DNA of 64,000 bases from an uncultured Dysgonomonas sp. (GCF_900079725.1 NZ_LT599032.1:4770054-4834053); one strand, 5' to 3'; numbered from the stretch's first letter, positions 9,100-18,299 are shown. Notes: generated from the letters alone by a model not told the origin. Program-made: numbers and translations.

Positions 9100-10113
9100 A
9101 TGAATGTTTTAAATAAATATACAACTTTTAAACTGCTGCTGATCACATTAATCAGTGCAGTTTTTATTGTCTATCCCAATACTGCATGTCTACCTTGGGA
9201 ACTGGATTTTATAAAGGGAGTTGATCGAACTTATCACCTGCTTTATTTTACTGTCCGCTATATTTATTTCTGTATATTAATTTTTACGTTACTCAAGGTT
9301 AATATACAAAAGATTAATACGCAATCATTTAAAAGGCGTTTTTTGATCAATTTTATTATCAGTTTGGTTTCTTATATTATTTTTATTGGGACTACTTTAC
9401 TGGTTTACCCCAAAGGAACTCATTTTGGGAGCATATTAGTGTTTCAGTTTTTTGTGGTCTGCTTCCTGGTCACTTTTACCGGGCATACCTATCTGCTCTA
9501 TTCTGTTCAGAGGAAAAAGGAGCAAGAGATAGAACAACTTAAAATGGAAAATTTGCAAAGCCGTTACGATGCATTGATGAATCAGATAAATCCGCATTTT
9601 TTCTTTAATTCATTGAATGGACTGACTGCCTTGATAAGAAAAAAGAATGATGAAAATACACTGACATATGTCAGCAAAATGTCGGATGTATTCAGGTATA
9701 TATTGCAAAGTGATAAAAAAGGTCTGGTTACACTCGAGGAAGAATTAGAGTTTGTAGACGCATTTTTTTATATGATGGAGGTGCGTTTTGCCAATAAACT
9801 GGAATTCAAAGTCTGTGTAGATAAGGAAAAATTACCTTATAAATTACCCGTATTGTCAATTCTTCCTTTGATTGAAAATGTAGTGGTTCACAACAGGATC
9901 GACAGCGAGCATAAAATGGTGGTTACAATCCGGCTGGATGAACAAGATGAACTGGTCGTCTCCAACCCGGTATATCCTAAACTATCACCTGCCGAAACAA
10001 ACGGAACAGGACTAAAGAATCTCGAAAACAGGTTCATGTTATTAATGAATAAGCAAATAAGAATAATAAATAAAGATGACATGTATTATGTCTATTTACC
10101 ATTAATCATATAA
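9100..10113 (+). CDS. LytS-type sensor histidine kinase
   Basis: A 337-residue membrane kinase. The N-terminal half has four hydrophobic segments (about 12-32, 46-67, 84-107 and 115-135). A short coiled stretch (EQEIEQLKMENLQSRYDALM) leads into the His_kinase (PF06580) domain with the phosphoacceptor His166 in NQINPHFFFNSLN. An HATPase domain follows with NGTGLKNLENRF as the G-box. This is the LytS/YehU architecture with no recognizable extracellular sensor. It is 5 bp from its response regulator, so the two form an operon. The stimulus is unknown. Confidence 0.92.
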   Translation: MNVLNKYTTFKLLLITLISAVFIVYPNTACLPWELDFIKGVDRTYHLLYFTVRYIYFCILIFTLLKVNIQKINTQSFKRRFLINFIISLVSYIIFIGTTLLVYPKGTHFGSILVFQFFVVCFLVTFTGHTYLLYSVQRKKEQEIEQLKMENLQSRYDALMNQINPHFFFNSLNGLTALIRKKNDENTLTYVSKMSDVFRYILQSDKKGLVTLEEELEFVDAFFYMMEVRFANKLEFKVCVDKEKLPYKLPVLSILPLIENVVVHNRIDSEHKMVVTIRLDEQDELVVSNPVYPKLSPAETNGTGLKNLENRFMLLMNKQIRIINKDDMYYVYLPLII

Positions 10114-10118
10114 TCATT

Positions 10119-10871
10119 ATGAAGGTATTGATTGTTGAAGATGAAACGGCAGCTTACGAAAATCTTGTTGACATACTCAATGAGATAGATCCGGCAATAG
10201 AAATTGTAGGGAATACCGAAAGTGTCAGTCAAACTGTAAAATGGTTGAATTCCAATCCTATACCCGGCCTCATCCTCATGGATATTCACTTATCGGATGG
10301 TTCGGCTTTTTCCATCTTTGATGCTATCGAAGTAGACACTCCGATAGTTTTCACTACTGCCTATGATGAATATGCTATCGAAGCATTCAAAGTAAACAGC
10401 GTAGATTATCTGCTTAAACCTATTAAACCGGAAGAACTGAAGCGTTCTTTACAAAAATTGAGCAAATGGACACGTACTGATATCACCGCATATCTGTCTA
10501 GGTTGGTGCAGCTTGCACCCAAGCCACGCTATAAGGATAAACTTCTGATTCCGGTAAATGACAAGTTGCTACCCATCGATTTACATGATGTAGCTTGTTT
10601 TTATACAACGGATAAGACGACCCGGATATACCTCAGAAATGGTAATTCGTATCCATATTCCAAAACGTTGGAGCAGATATCTTCATCGTTGAACCCGGCG
10701 GATTTTACCAGGGCTAATAAGCAATTTATTATTGCACGCAACAGTGTGCAGAATATTACAATCTGGTTCGATAATCGCCTGCTGATCACTTTGGATATAG
10801 AAGTTCCCGAACGCATTTATATCAGTAAGAATAGAGCTTCGGAATTTAAAGTCTGGCTAGTAAATGAATAA
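10119..10871 (+). CDS. LytTR-family response regulator
   Basis: A 250-residue cytoplasmic regulator. The receiver domain (about 1-120) has the acidic pocket VEDE and the phosphoacceptor Asp55 in LILMDIHLSDG. The conserved Lys is in VDYLLKPIKPEEL. A LytTR DNA-binding domain follows (about 145-250: KLLIPVNDKLLPIDLHDVACFY... and FTRANKQFIIARNSVQNI...). It pairs with the LytS-type kinase just upstream. Bacteroidetes LytTR regulators often act on a few nearby genes, so the DUF418 gene upstream or the 11174-14709 operon are candidate targets, but that is a guess. Confidence 0.94.
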   Translation: MKVLIVEDETAAYENLVDILNEIDPAIEIVGNTESVSQTVKWLNSNPIPGLILMDIHLSDGSAFSIFDAIEVDTPIVFTTAYDEYAIEAFKVNSVDYLLKPIKPEELKRSLQKLSKWTRTDITAYLSRLVQLAPKPRYKDKLLIPVNDKLLPIDLHDVACFYTTDKTTRIYLRNGNSYPYSKTLEQISSSLNPADFTRANKQFIIARNSVQNITIWFDNRLLITLDIEVPERIYISKNRASEFKVWLVNE

Positions 10872-10876
10872 ATTTT

Positions 10877-10980
10877 AATTGATATTACATAGAGCAAGCT
10901 GATGCCAAAATATGCAGTGGAAATAGACAAAGTAGTATTGATGTCTGCTCACTTTTCGTTTTCATTATGTAATATCAATT
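10877..10980. repeat. 104 bp segment bounded by 14 bp perfect inverted repeats
   Basis: AATTGATATTACAT at 10877-10890 and ATGTAATATCAATT at 10967-10980 are exact reverse complements. The 76 bp between them have no gene. The segment starts 5 bp after the LytTR stop codon and abuts the terminator hairpin. It could be a long RNA hairpin at the 3-prime end of the transcript or a small element with terminal inverted repeats. I see no target-site duplication. Confidence 0.5.
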
Positions 10981-11013
10981 CAGCCTGAACGGTAGATTGG
11001 TTCAGGCTGTTTT
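10981..11013 (+). terminator. Terminator of the LytS/LytTR operon
   Basis: A perfect 10 bp stem CAGCCTGAAC/GTTCAGGCTG with a 9-base loop is followed by TTTTC. It lies 110 bp after the LytTR stop. Confidence 0.75.
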
Positions 11014-11173
11014 CTGATAACTTTATTCCTTCAGATTTGCTATTATTCGCTTTTATGAATATTTTTTTCGCAATCGTCAAACGTATAGAATAATTTGAGA
11101 AAAAAAACAGATATTTGTATTAATATTCATTGGTTTAGATCTAAATAGATAGAATTAAAAATTCTATATAAAT

Positions 11174-11815
11174 ATGAAGAAGAAAATCAAACACTCTTTC
11201 TTACTATTCATTTTTACTTCTTTTGCCATGCCATTTTTTGCACAGGATAATAATTTTGAAAATACTGTACGGGAATCGGTTCGTCATCAGATGGAGAAAT
11301 ACCCCCAATCGACACTGAAAGACCTATACAAGCATTTCTTTCAGGACAGATACGGACCCGGTCATATCATAGATGATACGGTTGCTGCAGGAAAATACCT
11401 TCTGCGTGAACTGGATTCTTATACGACAATTACGGGAGAAATAGCAGAGCCGACAGGCTGGCAGCATAATTTTTATCGGGTAAATTTGTCCGTTATCAAG
11501 GATAAGCTCATTCCGTACGACGTATTTCTTAGTGCTTTCGTAAGAAGTGTGAGCGGGATAAGACCCATTCCTATTGAGGACTGGAAACAAGAGTGGGGCG
11601 AGATTGAAGATATCATAAAATCGATGGGACTTTCACTTCCCGATTATGAAAAAGACAATGAGGAGATAGACGCAAAACTGGAGAAAGGCAATTATGTGGG
11701 GCACCACAGCGATATATTCAATAAGGCATACTCGCCGCATTACCGTATTGTCAGCAGTCAGATTTATGAAGAAGAACTGCTACCATTATTAGAAAAACAA
11801 AAAGGAAATCAATAG
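11174..11815 (+). CDS. Secreted conserved hypothetical protein
   Basis: A 213-residue protein I cannot assign to a named family. It has a Sec signal peptide (KKKIKHSFLLFIFTSFAMPFFAQ) and a charged, mostly helical mature part. Noticeable segments are STLKDLYKHFFQDRYGPGHI, PTGWQHNFYRVNLSVIKDK and NYVGHHSDIFNKAYSPHYRIV, with several His and Tyr residues. The protein is probably periplasmic. It is 6 bp upstream of the TonB-dependent receptor gene, so the two are co-transcribed and it may work with that uptake system. Function unknown. Confidence 0.7.
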   Translation: MKKKIKHSFLLFIFTSFAMPFFAQDNNFENTVRESVRHQMEKYPQSTLKDLYKHFFQDRYGPGHIIDDTVAAGKYLLRELDSYTTITGEIAEPTGWQHNFYRVNLSVIKDKLIPYDVFLSAFVRSVSGIRPIPIEDWKQEWGEIEDIIKSMGLSLPDYEKDNEEIDAKLEKGNYVGHHSDIFNKAYSPHYRIVSSQIYEEELLPLLEKQKGNQ

Positions 11816-11821
11816 AGAATA

Positions 11822-13696
11822 ATGAAAAGAATACCAACCCTAATTATTTGCAGCATACTGTTGTCGACAGTAGCTCACGCTCAAAACCAACAAGCAACAG
11901 ATACTGCATCGACAAGAAAATACGCCCTGAATGAAGTCGTGGTAACAGGATCTCGTGTACCTGTTCAGCGCAACATAATTCCGGTACCCGTAAGTATCGT
12001 GGACCGTAAAACAATAGAACAGAGTGAAGAGACTAACCTCCTTCCGGTTTTGATGAAACACGTTCCCAGCCTGTTCGTTACATCTCGTGGGATAGCAGGA
12101 TATGGAGTGTCTACCGGTGCGGCAGGTGGTATCAGCCTGCGTGGTTTCGGCGGAGGGGCAGGCCGCGTGCTTATTCTGATAGACGGACATCCTCAATATG
12201 CTACTATTTACGGACATCCTGTGGCTGATGCTTATATTGCATCAGATGCGCAACGTGTGGAAGTTTCACGCGGTGCGGCATCTATTCTCTACGGTTCGAA
12301 TGCGATGGGAGGTGCTATCAATATCATAACCCGTAAGGCAACTGATGACGGAAACAGACTTTCGGCAAGGTTGATGGGAGGTTCTTATGGTACACAACGC
12401 TATTCTATTACAGATAGTTATCGTAGCGGGCGGTTTACAGGTGTGGTAAGTGGTAATTACGAACGTACTGACGGGCATCGTATTAATTCTGATTTTGAAT
12501 CTTTCAGTGGATTTACCAAGCTGGGTTATGAACTTACCGAGGAATGGAAAGTTACAGGTAATGTAAATATTGCCAAGTCCAAATCTCAAAATCCCGGAAC
12601 AGAAAGCAGACCTATGCTGGACGGAACAGCCGATGTGCTGCGTGGAATGTCGGGTTTGTCTATTGAGAATAACTATGGTAAAACAACTGGTGCTGTAAAT
12701 CTGTATTATAACTGGGGTGACCATGAAATAAATGACGGTTATTTTGCCGGAGGAACACCTCGTCCGTATCTTTTCAATTCGACAGACTATATGGGCGGCG
12801 CAAATATTTACCAGTCGGCAAGCCTGTTTAAAGGAAATACAATAACAGGAGGATTCGATGCAAAGATATATGGAGGAAACGCTTACCGAGATCCTCAGAC
12901 TGAGGTATATGCCGATCATATTAAACTTCACGAAGTAGCCGGCTATCTTTTTGCACAACAAGAAGTGGATATATTTATGTTGAATGTTGGAATCCGTTTG
13001 GAAAACCATAAACTATATGGTACGGAATGGATACCGCAAGCAGGTTTTTCGGTAAAGGCATCTGAAAATACACACTTGAAATTTTCTGCGTCTAAAGGTT
13101 TTCGCACACCTAATTTGCGCGAATTGTATATGTATGCTTCTGCCAATGAAGATTTATTGCCCGAAAGTAGCTGGAGTTACGACTTGAGCATTGCTCAAAA
13201 TTTGCTCGACAATCGTATGTCTGCAGAGTTGACCTTTTTCTATTCGGAAGGAGACAATATTGTAGAGGTAGTCCAGGTAGACGGTCGTCCGCAAAACCGG
13301 AATGTGGGTGAGTTTGCCAACAAAGGGATAGAATTCAGCCTCAATTATCAACTGCTGAAAAACCTCAGTTTGCATACTAATTACAGTTATCTCCATATGA
13401 ATACGCCTATAACAGGTGCCCCGAGACATAAGCTATACGCAGGTATGTCATACGACCTTGGTAAATTTTCGTTCAGTGCAGGTGCACAACTTATAGATAA
13501 GCTATATCTTTCTACAGGGGACGATGCTAAAATGAGCAGCTATACATTAGTAGATGCCCGTGCATCTTATCGTGCAATGAAATGCCTCGAAATTTTTGCT
13601 AAAGGTGATAACTTGTTGGCCAGAAAATACGAGACAATGCTTGGTTTTCCTATGCCACGTGCTACATTCATGGGAGGAGTAAATTTAAATTTTTAA
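11822..13696 (+). CDS. TonB-dependent outer-membrane receptor
   Basis: A 624-residue receptor. After the signal peptide (KRIPTLIICSILLSTVAHAQ) comes a TonB-box-like stretch (YALNEVVVTGSRVPV) and the plug domain (about 45-165) with LRGFGGGAGRVLILIDG and VEVSRGAASILYGSNAMGGAINI, which are typical of vitamin B12, siderophore or heme receptors. The remainder is a 22-strand barrel ending in the usual aromatic residue (NLNF). It lacks the carboxypeptidase-like N-terminal extension and is not SusC-like. It sits between a secreted hypothetical protein and a DUF362 lipoprotein. A metal-linked substrate is plausible but not shown. Confidence 0.93.
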   Translation: MKRIPTLIICSILLSTVAHAQNQQATDTASTRKYALNEVVVTGSRVPVQRNIIPVPVSIVDRKTIEQSEETNLLPVLMKHVPSLFVTSRGIAGYGVSTGAAGGISLRGFGGGAGRVLILIDGHPQYATIYGHPVADAYIASDAQRVEVSRGAASILYGSNAMGGAINIITRKATDDGNRLSARLMGGSYGTQRYSITDSYRSGRFTGVVSGNYERTDGHRINSDFESFSGFTKLGYELTEEWKVTGNVNIAKSKSQNPGTESRPMLDGTADVLRGMSGLSIENNYGKTTGAVNLYYNWGDHEINDGYFAGGTPRPYLFNSTDYMGGANIYQSASLFKGNTITGGFDAKIYGGNAYRDPQTEVYADHIKLHEVAGYLFAQQEVDIFMLNVGIRLENHKLYGTEWIPQAGFSVKASENTHLKFSASKGFRTPNLRELYMYASANEDLLPESSWSYDLSIAQNLLDNRMSAELTFFYSEGDNIVEVVQVDGRPQNRNVGEFANKGIEFSLNYQLLKNLSLHTNYSYLHMNTPITGAPRHKLYAGMSYDLGKFSFSAGAQLIDKLYLSTGDDAKMSSYTLVDARASYRAMKCLEIFAKGDNLLARKYETMLGFPMPRATFMGGVNLNF

Positions 13697-13716
13697 CACA
13701 ATAAAAAACAAAAGCA

Positions 13717-14709
13717 ATGAAAAAAACACATTTTATTTTGTTTGTTCTATTCGCATTCTGTATCGTTTCTGTATACGGATGTTCCTCAAACAACAAAGAA
13801 AAGAAAAGCCAATCGGAAGAAGTAACAGAAGAAAACAGCTTACCTAAAGTTTATTTTACGAAAGAAATTACACCTGAAAGCCTTATGCGTATTTATAAAG
13901 CTTTAGGACGCGAAGCAAAGGGGAATAATGTAGCCATAAAAGTCAGTACGGGAGAACCCGGAGGGAAGAACTTTCTTAAACCAGCCTTGATTAAGGATTT
14001 TGTTCAGTCAGTGAATGGTACTATCATCGAATGTAATACTGCCTATGGAGGAAACCGATCCAGTACAGAACTTCACCTCAAAGCAGCACGCGATCATGGC
14101 TTTATGAATATTGCCAAAGTAGATATAATGGATGCTGACGGAGAAGTAGACCTACCTGTAACAGGAGGTTCGCATATTACCCGGGACATTGTAGGTAAGA
14201 ACTTTCTCAATTATGACTTTACTGTTATACTCTCGCATTTCAAGGGGCATGCTATGGCCGGATTTGGTGGGGCTATCAAGAATATGTCTATCGGTATAGC
14301 TTCTGCTAACGGTAAACGCCTGATTCACTCAGGGGGAGCTAGTACCACCGATTGGGGAAGCCCTACGCAGGAAGAATTTCTGGAAACAATGTCGGAAGCA
14401 GCTAAAGCTGTTGCTGACCATGCCGCAGAAAAGATCATTTACATAAGCGTAATGAATAACCTATCAGTCGATTGTGATTGTGATTCAAATCCGGCTAACC
14501 CTGAAATGGGTAATGTGGGCATTTTGGCATCACTTGACCCAGTTGCATTGGATAAAGCCTGTGTAGATCAGGTATATGCCTCTACCGACCATGGGAAAAT
14601 CCATCTGGTAGAACGAATGGAGTCGAAGAATGGAGCACATGCTTTGGTACATGCTGAGAAAATCGGTATGGGCAGCCAGAAATATGAACTGGTAAATCTT
14701 GATCAATAA
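13717..14709 (+). CDS. DUF362-domain lipoprotein
   Basis: A 330-residue lipoprotein with a lipobox at Cys22 (SVYGCSSNN). The DUF362 domain spans about 50-325 and includes VAIKVSTGEPGGKNFLKPAL, LSHFKGHAMAGFGGAIKNMSIG, NNLSVDCDCDSNP and LASLDPVALDKACVDQVY. Many DUF362 proteins are linked to iron-sulfur chemistry. This one has no separate ferredoxin module, but the CDCD and KACVD cysteines are conserved-looking. It is 20 bp after the TonB-dependent receptor gene and is the last gene of that operon. Its biochemical role is not established. Confidence 0.88.
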   Translation: MKKTHFILFVLFAFCIVSVYGCSSNNKEKKSQSEEVTEENSLPKVYFTKEITPESLMRIYKALGREAKGNNVAIKVSTGEPGGKNFLKPALIKDFVQSVNGTIIECNTAYGGNRSSTELHLKAARDHGFMNIAKVDIMDADGEVDLPVTGGSHITRDIVGKNFLNYDFTVILSHFKGHAMAGFGGAIKNMSIGIASANGKRLIHSGGASTTDWGSPTQEEFLETMSEAAKAVADHAAEKIIYISVMNNLSVDCDCDSNPANPEMGNVGILASLDPVALDKACVDQVYASTDHGKIHLVERMESKNGAHALVHAEKIGMGSQKYELVNLDQ

Positions 14710-14759
14710 ATTACTTTTTCGTAATAAATTGTAGTTAAGCTATAGAGAAGAGTGTGTTA

Positions 14760-14798
14760 AATAAGTCCTATGGGTCTGTAAGGCCTGTAGGATTTATT
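14760..14798 (+). terminator. Possible weak terminator hairpin after DUF362 gene
   Basis: AATAAGTCCTA at 14760-14770 pairs with TAGGATTTATT at 14788-14798 with one G:U pair. No long T-run follows, so it may be a stabilizing 3-prime hairpin rather than a classic terminator. Confidence 0.4.
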
Positions 14799-14923
14799 GT
14801 ATTGTAATGCACCATAGACCGTATTTTGATTTTCCGGCTCCATTATTTATGTTTCATCAGGCTGCTTTTCATAAGTCCCATTATTTCTCTTTTACTATAA
14901 AAGGAATTAACAGACTATTTATC

Positions 14924-14931
14924 TACTTTTG
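14924..14931 (+). promoter_or_regulatory. Candidate -7 box for EamA transporter gene
   Basis: TACTTTTG fits the Bacteroidetes TAnnTTTG -7 consensus and lies 31 bp before the start codon. No good -33 element was seen at the expected spacing. If used, the transcript would start near 14937 with a very short leader. Confidence 0.45.
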
Positions 14932-14954
14932 CATCCCATGGAAAAGTTGAAAAA

Positions 14955-15899
14955 ATGAGCACAAAACTAAAAGGTACTATATACGGCGTTATCGCTGCTG
15001 TAAGCTATGGGACAAATCCTCTTGGCGCCTTGTTCCTGTATAAGGAAGGGCTAAATGTAAATTCTGTATTATTCTACAGGTTCTCTCTGGCTGCTATAAT
15101 ACTTGCAGGGATAATGCTTGTACAAAAGAAATCGTTCAGCGTAACTAGAAAGGAATTAGGACTATTGGGTATTTTAGGCATATTGTTTGCCACTTCGGCT
15201 TTGTCTTTATTCACCAGTTTTCACTATATGGATGCAGGGGTGGCGTCTACGATTCTTTTTGTTTATCCTGTGATGGTGGCTGTTATAATGGCTCTATTCT
15301 TTAAAGAGAAACTATCTTTGGTGACCATGTTGTCTATTTCATTGGCTTTGGGAGGAATAGCACTGCTTTATAAAGGAGAGGGTGGGAGTACATTAAGCTC
15401 AATAGGGGTATTACTGGTAATGTTGTCATCTCTGACATATGCAGTCTATATAATAGTTGTGAACAAATCAACTTTAATGATGTCAGCCGTAAAACTTACA
15501 TTTTATGTTTTGGTTTTTTGTATGTTGGTAATTGTAGTACATTCATTCTCCGAGACAAACAATCATTTGCAACTACTTACAACGCCTACTATGTGGATGT
15601 GGGCTGCTATACTGGCATTGGTTCCCACCGTTATATCTTTGATTACAATGGTTAAAGCTGTGCATGCTATAGGCTCTACTCCGACTGCTATAATGGGCGC
15701 CTTGGAGCCGCTTACAGCCGTGGTTATCGGTATAGCGATTTTTGGAGAGGTTCTTACTGTAAGGTTAGCTACAGGTATTGTTTTGATTTTATCGGCTGTT
15801 ATCATCATCATAGCCGGCAAATCTATTACACCGCTTAAACTTCATACAGCCGTAAATAACGTCGGACGGGTTCTGAAAAAGTATTTCAGATGGAAGTAA
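14955..15899 (+). CDS. EamA/DMT-family transporter
   Basis: A 314-residue inner-membrane protein with about ten transmembrane helices in two EamA repeats (about 5-135 and 150-285). It starts GTIYGVIAAVSYGTNPLGALF and has the repeat-typical SLFTSFHYMDAGVASTILFVYPV. These proteins export or import small metabolites such as amino acids or nucleotides. The substrate cannot be told from sequence. A 6-codon frame (ATG 14938, MEKLKK) ends in a TGA overlapping its start codon (ATGA), which may just be chance. It stands alone and converges on the minus-strand glycan cluster. Confidence 0.9.
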   Translation: MSTKLKGTIYGVIAAVSYGTNPLGALFLYKEGLNVNSVLFYRFSLAAIILAGIMLVQKKSFSVTRKELGLLGILGILFATSALSLFTSFHYMDAGVASTILFVYPVMVAVIMALFFKEKLSLVTMLSISLALGGIALLYKGEGGSTLSSIGVLLVMLSSLTYAVYIIVVNKSTLMMSAVKLTFYVLVFCMLVIVVHSFSETNNHLQLLTTPTMWMWAAILALVPTVISLITMVKAVHAIGSTPTAIMGALEPLTAVVIGIAIFGEVLTVRLATGIVLILSAVIIIIAGKSITPLKLHTAVNNVGRVLKKYFRWK

Positions 15900-15954
15900 A
15901 ATGTTCTCGGCAGGCCCTTATACCTGTGATTGAGGAAATATAGATTGCGAATAT

Positions 15955-17340
15955 TCAAAGTTTGACTTTTGGCTTGTACATATCTAGTTGCATCAAGTTA
16001 CATTCTTTTTTCATGCGTATGGAATATTCCAGTCTTCCCACTTCAGGGCTAATATTATTTGAGCCAAAAGTAAATTTTATTCCGGCTCTTTTGGCCTTCA
16101 TTATGATCGCTTTGTTGGGAATGCTATATAGTTCATTTATTTCTAAAGCCATACCACTTTTAGCAAGCGCATCGATGACTTTATTGATTCTGTCTTCAGT
16201 CCAGAATGCATCGTAACGGTCATTCATCTGTTCAGGAAGGAAGAAGGGGTTGACATATACATCGGCCGGCTCTTGCAAAACCGAACATATCCGGTCAACA
16301 ATCATGTCCATGTATTGCTGCTCATCATTGATCACAACTTCTTCATTTACCCATAAGTGTATCCGTTGCCCTCTCAGATCATTGAAGGTCAGGGCATCTG
16401 TAAACACAAAGTCAAATCCGCATCGGGCCTCTTCAGAGAAAGTTGTTACCCATTCCCGGCCTTCGCCTTGCATGGCAAGTATGAAGGGTTGGGTACGCAT
16501 TGTATCCAGAAAGTTAAATACTTCTTTGTCGTTTGTAATCGGAAATCCAATTCCGCAATTAGGAGCAACGGCATAGTTAATACCTGTTTTTCGTGATTGT
16601 TTTGCCGCTGCTTCCTTCGTAAATCCTCCTTTTAAATGTACATGATAATCGAGAACAGGAAAATCTTCCTGATGGAGATGAAGTATATCGTCGTTTTGTT
16701 CGTCTTTAGCAATGGCCAGTTGTGCAGGAATGTTTATATCTTTTCTGTCGAGTGTCTCTATCGAAATATTTTTAAACTCTATAGCTCCGTCTCCATTGAC
16801 TGCTAGCGAAATTGTGCCACTCGAAAGAATACATCTATCGTTTGGTGATATACGCAAGGGATGTGCGGGTTCTATATATTCTACAACAGGCTCTCCGTTG
16901 ACTTTCACTACTATGGATTGACCTTCTACCCGGATATTCATAGTAAACCACTGGTTGTCCTTTACCATACTTTTGGTGAGATTGCGCACAGATAAGAGGC
17001 TGCCTGTCATTCTCCACCATATCGGGTCAGTAACGTCATTGTTAATCGCTATCCGGTAGCCTTTACCGGAATCATCAGTATGAAAACAGATAAAGCCTTT
17101 GCCATTTTGAGTGGTTCGTAATACCAACTTTAAGTCGAAATCTTTATATTCACCGTTTTTCAGGATGGCACGGGAGTTTGGCCCTGAGAGTATTAGTGCA
17201 CTGTTATTTATAGAAACATTACCTACAGTTTGCCAATCTTTATTTTCATTACCATTAAATAATATCCTGCTTTTAGAATCGGTGCAGGAGCTTAACCAAA
17301 TGGAACTTAAAACGAGTAGTAATATTATTGTCCGACTCAT
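15955..17340 (-). CDS. DUF1080 (3-keto-glycoside hydrolase-like) fused to PHP-type metal hydrolase, lipoprotein
   Basis: A 461-residue lipoprotein (lipobox Cys19, IWLSSCTDSK). Residues about 25-195 form a concanavalin-like DUF1080/PF06439 domain (FICFHTDDSGKGYRIAIN; WFTMNIRVEGQSIVVKVNGE). Residues about 225-461 form a PHP-like amidohydrolase barrel. Its first metal motif is visible as VLDYHVHLKGG (D-x-H-x-H), and later elements are EINELYSIPNKAII and FTFGSNNISPE. PHP proteins usually have GSDAH here; this one has GSNN, so metal binding may differ. It is the last gene of the five-gene cluster. DUF1080 proteins cleave or hydrate 3-keto-sugars. The role of the fused PHP half is unknown. Confidence 0.82.
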   Translation of the reverse strand: MSRTIILLLVLSSIWLSSCTDSKSRILFNGNENKDWQTVGNVSINNSALILSGPNSRAILKNGEYKDFDLKLVLRTTQNGKGFICFHTDDSGKGYRIAINNDVTDPIWWRMTGSLLSVRNLTKSMVKDNQWFTMNIRVEGQSIVVKVNGEPVVEYIEPAHPLRISPNDRCILSSGTISLAVNGDGAIEFKNISIETLDRKDINIPAQLAIAKDEQNDDILHLHQEDFPVLDYHVHLKGGFTKEAAAKQSRKTGINYAVAPNCGIGFPITNDKEVFNFLDTMRTQPFILAMQGEGREWVTTFSEEARCGFDFVFTDALTFNDLRGQRIHLWVNEEVVINDEQQYMDMIVDRICSVLQEPADVYVNPFFLPEQMNDRYDAFWTEDRINKVIDALAKSGMALEINELYSIPNKAIIMKAKRAGIKFTFGSNNISPEVGRLEYSIRMKKECNLMQLDMYKPKVKL

Positions 17341-17384
17341 ATGTCAAAGGCTTGTTTCAATTTTTATACAGATAGAAAACCTAA

Positions 17385-18299
17385 CTATTTACTATAGCTG
17401 GCTTTCACAAATTGGGCATTTAAAAGATAATCCAGACTGGTTTTTATACTTTCCTCAATAGTCGTACTATATTTCTCTACTTCGACGATGATATGCTTTA
17501 CACCGGCTGTTTCGGCATTCTTAAAGATGGCGTCAAATCCGACCATCCCGCTTTGTCCGATCTCACGATGGTCTTTTATATGCAGGACAGAGAATCTGCC
17601 CGGATATTTGTTAAAATAATCGACCGGACTATTTTTGCCTATTACGACCCAATATACGTCCATTTCGATAAATACAAATTCAGGATTTGTATTTTCAATC
17701 ATAAAGTCCATCATCACCACTTTGTCTTCTACTTTCTGAAATTCATGAGCATGGTTATGATATCCGTATTTCAGCCCGTTAGCTTTACATCTTTTACCTA
17801 TTTCGTTGTAATAATCACAATATGTCTTTAAGTCTTTAACTGTCTTCGGTACCTCCAACCAGGGGGTAACAATATAAGTCATTCCGGCATCTTTATGTGC
17901 TTTAATTGCTATATCCCACCATTTTAAAGATTCTGAAAAGTCACCGGAAGCCAGTTCTTCGGGTGTCAGCGGTTTAGTGCAATGCGAAGACAGGACTTTC
18001 AGTCCCGCTGTTTCTACGTCTTTTCTGAATTCCTGTGGTGTGCGGTTATAGAATTTACCATCATTATATCCGGCTGCTTCCACTGCGGTATATCCCATTT
18101 GTGCCAGTTCTTTCAGTATTGCTGTATAATCGGTATCATATTTCCCTGTTTGATTTACATAACTGCCAATTCTATCCCTGACTGAATATAATTGTATGGC
18201 TATATCCTTTTTTGCATTTCTTTTGTTTTGCGCAAGACTCGTTTGTGGTAATATTATTAATGAAGCTAATACCAACAGTAAATAGACCTTATTTTTCAT
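17385..18299 (-). CDS. Secreted sugar phosphate isomerase/epimerase-type TIM barrel
   Basis: A 304-residue periplasmic protein with a Sec signal peptide (KNKVYLLLVLASLIILPQTSLAQ). The AP_endonuc_2 (xylose isomerase-like) barrel spans about 30-300: IAIQLYSVRDRI, MGYTAVEAAGYND, LKVLSSHCTKP, YHNHAHEF, FIEMDVYWVVIG and SVLHIKDHRE. The Glu, His and Asp metal ligands expected in this family can be picked out (VFIEMDVYW, HIKDH, IIVEVEKY). It lies 44 bp before the DUF1080-PHP fusion gene. In related Bacteroides clusters such proteins act on 3-keto or enol sugar intermediates, so an epimerase, hydratase or lyase role is likely. Confidence 0.88.
   Translation of the reverse strand: MKNKVYLLLVLASLIILPQTSLAQNKRNAKKDIAIQLYSVRDRIGSYVNQTGKYDTDYTAILKELAQMGYTAVEAAGYNDGKFYNRTPQEFRKDVETAGLKVLSSHCTKPLTPEELASGDFSESLKWWDIAIKAHKDAGMTYIVTPWLEVPKTVKDLKTYCDYYNEIGKRCKANGLKYGYHNHAHEFQKVEDKVVMMDFMIENTNPEFVFIEMDVYWVVIGKNSPVDYFNKYPGRFSVLHIKDHREIGQSGMVGFDAIFKNAETAGVKHIIVEVEKYSTTIEESIKTSLDYLLNAQFVKASYSK

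Noticed and set aside
12266-13009. 247-codon minus-strand frame inside the TonB-dependent receptor gene
   Set aside because: It is rich in Cys, His and Ser, has no start context, and lies opposite a clear receptor barrel. It is a shadow frame.
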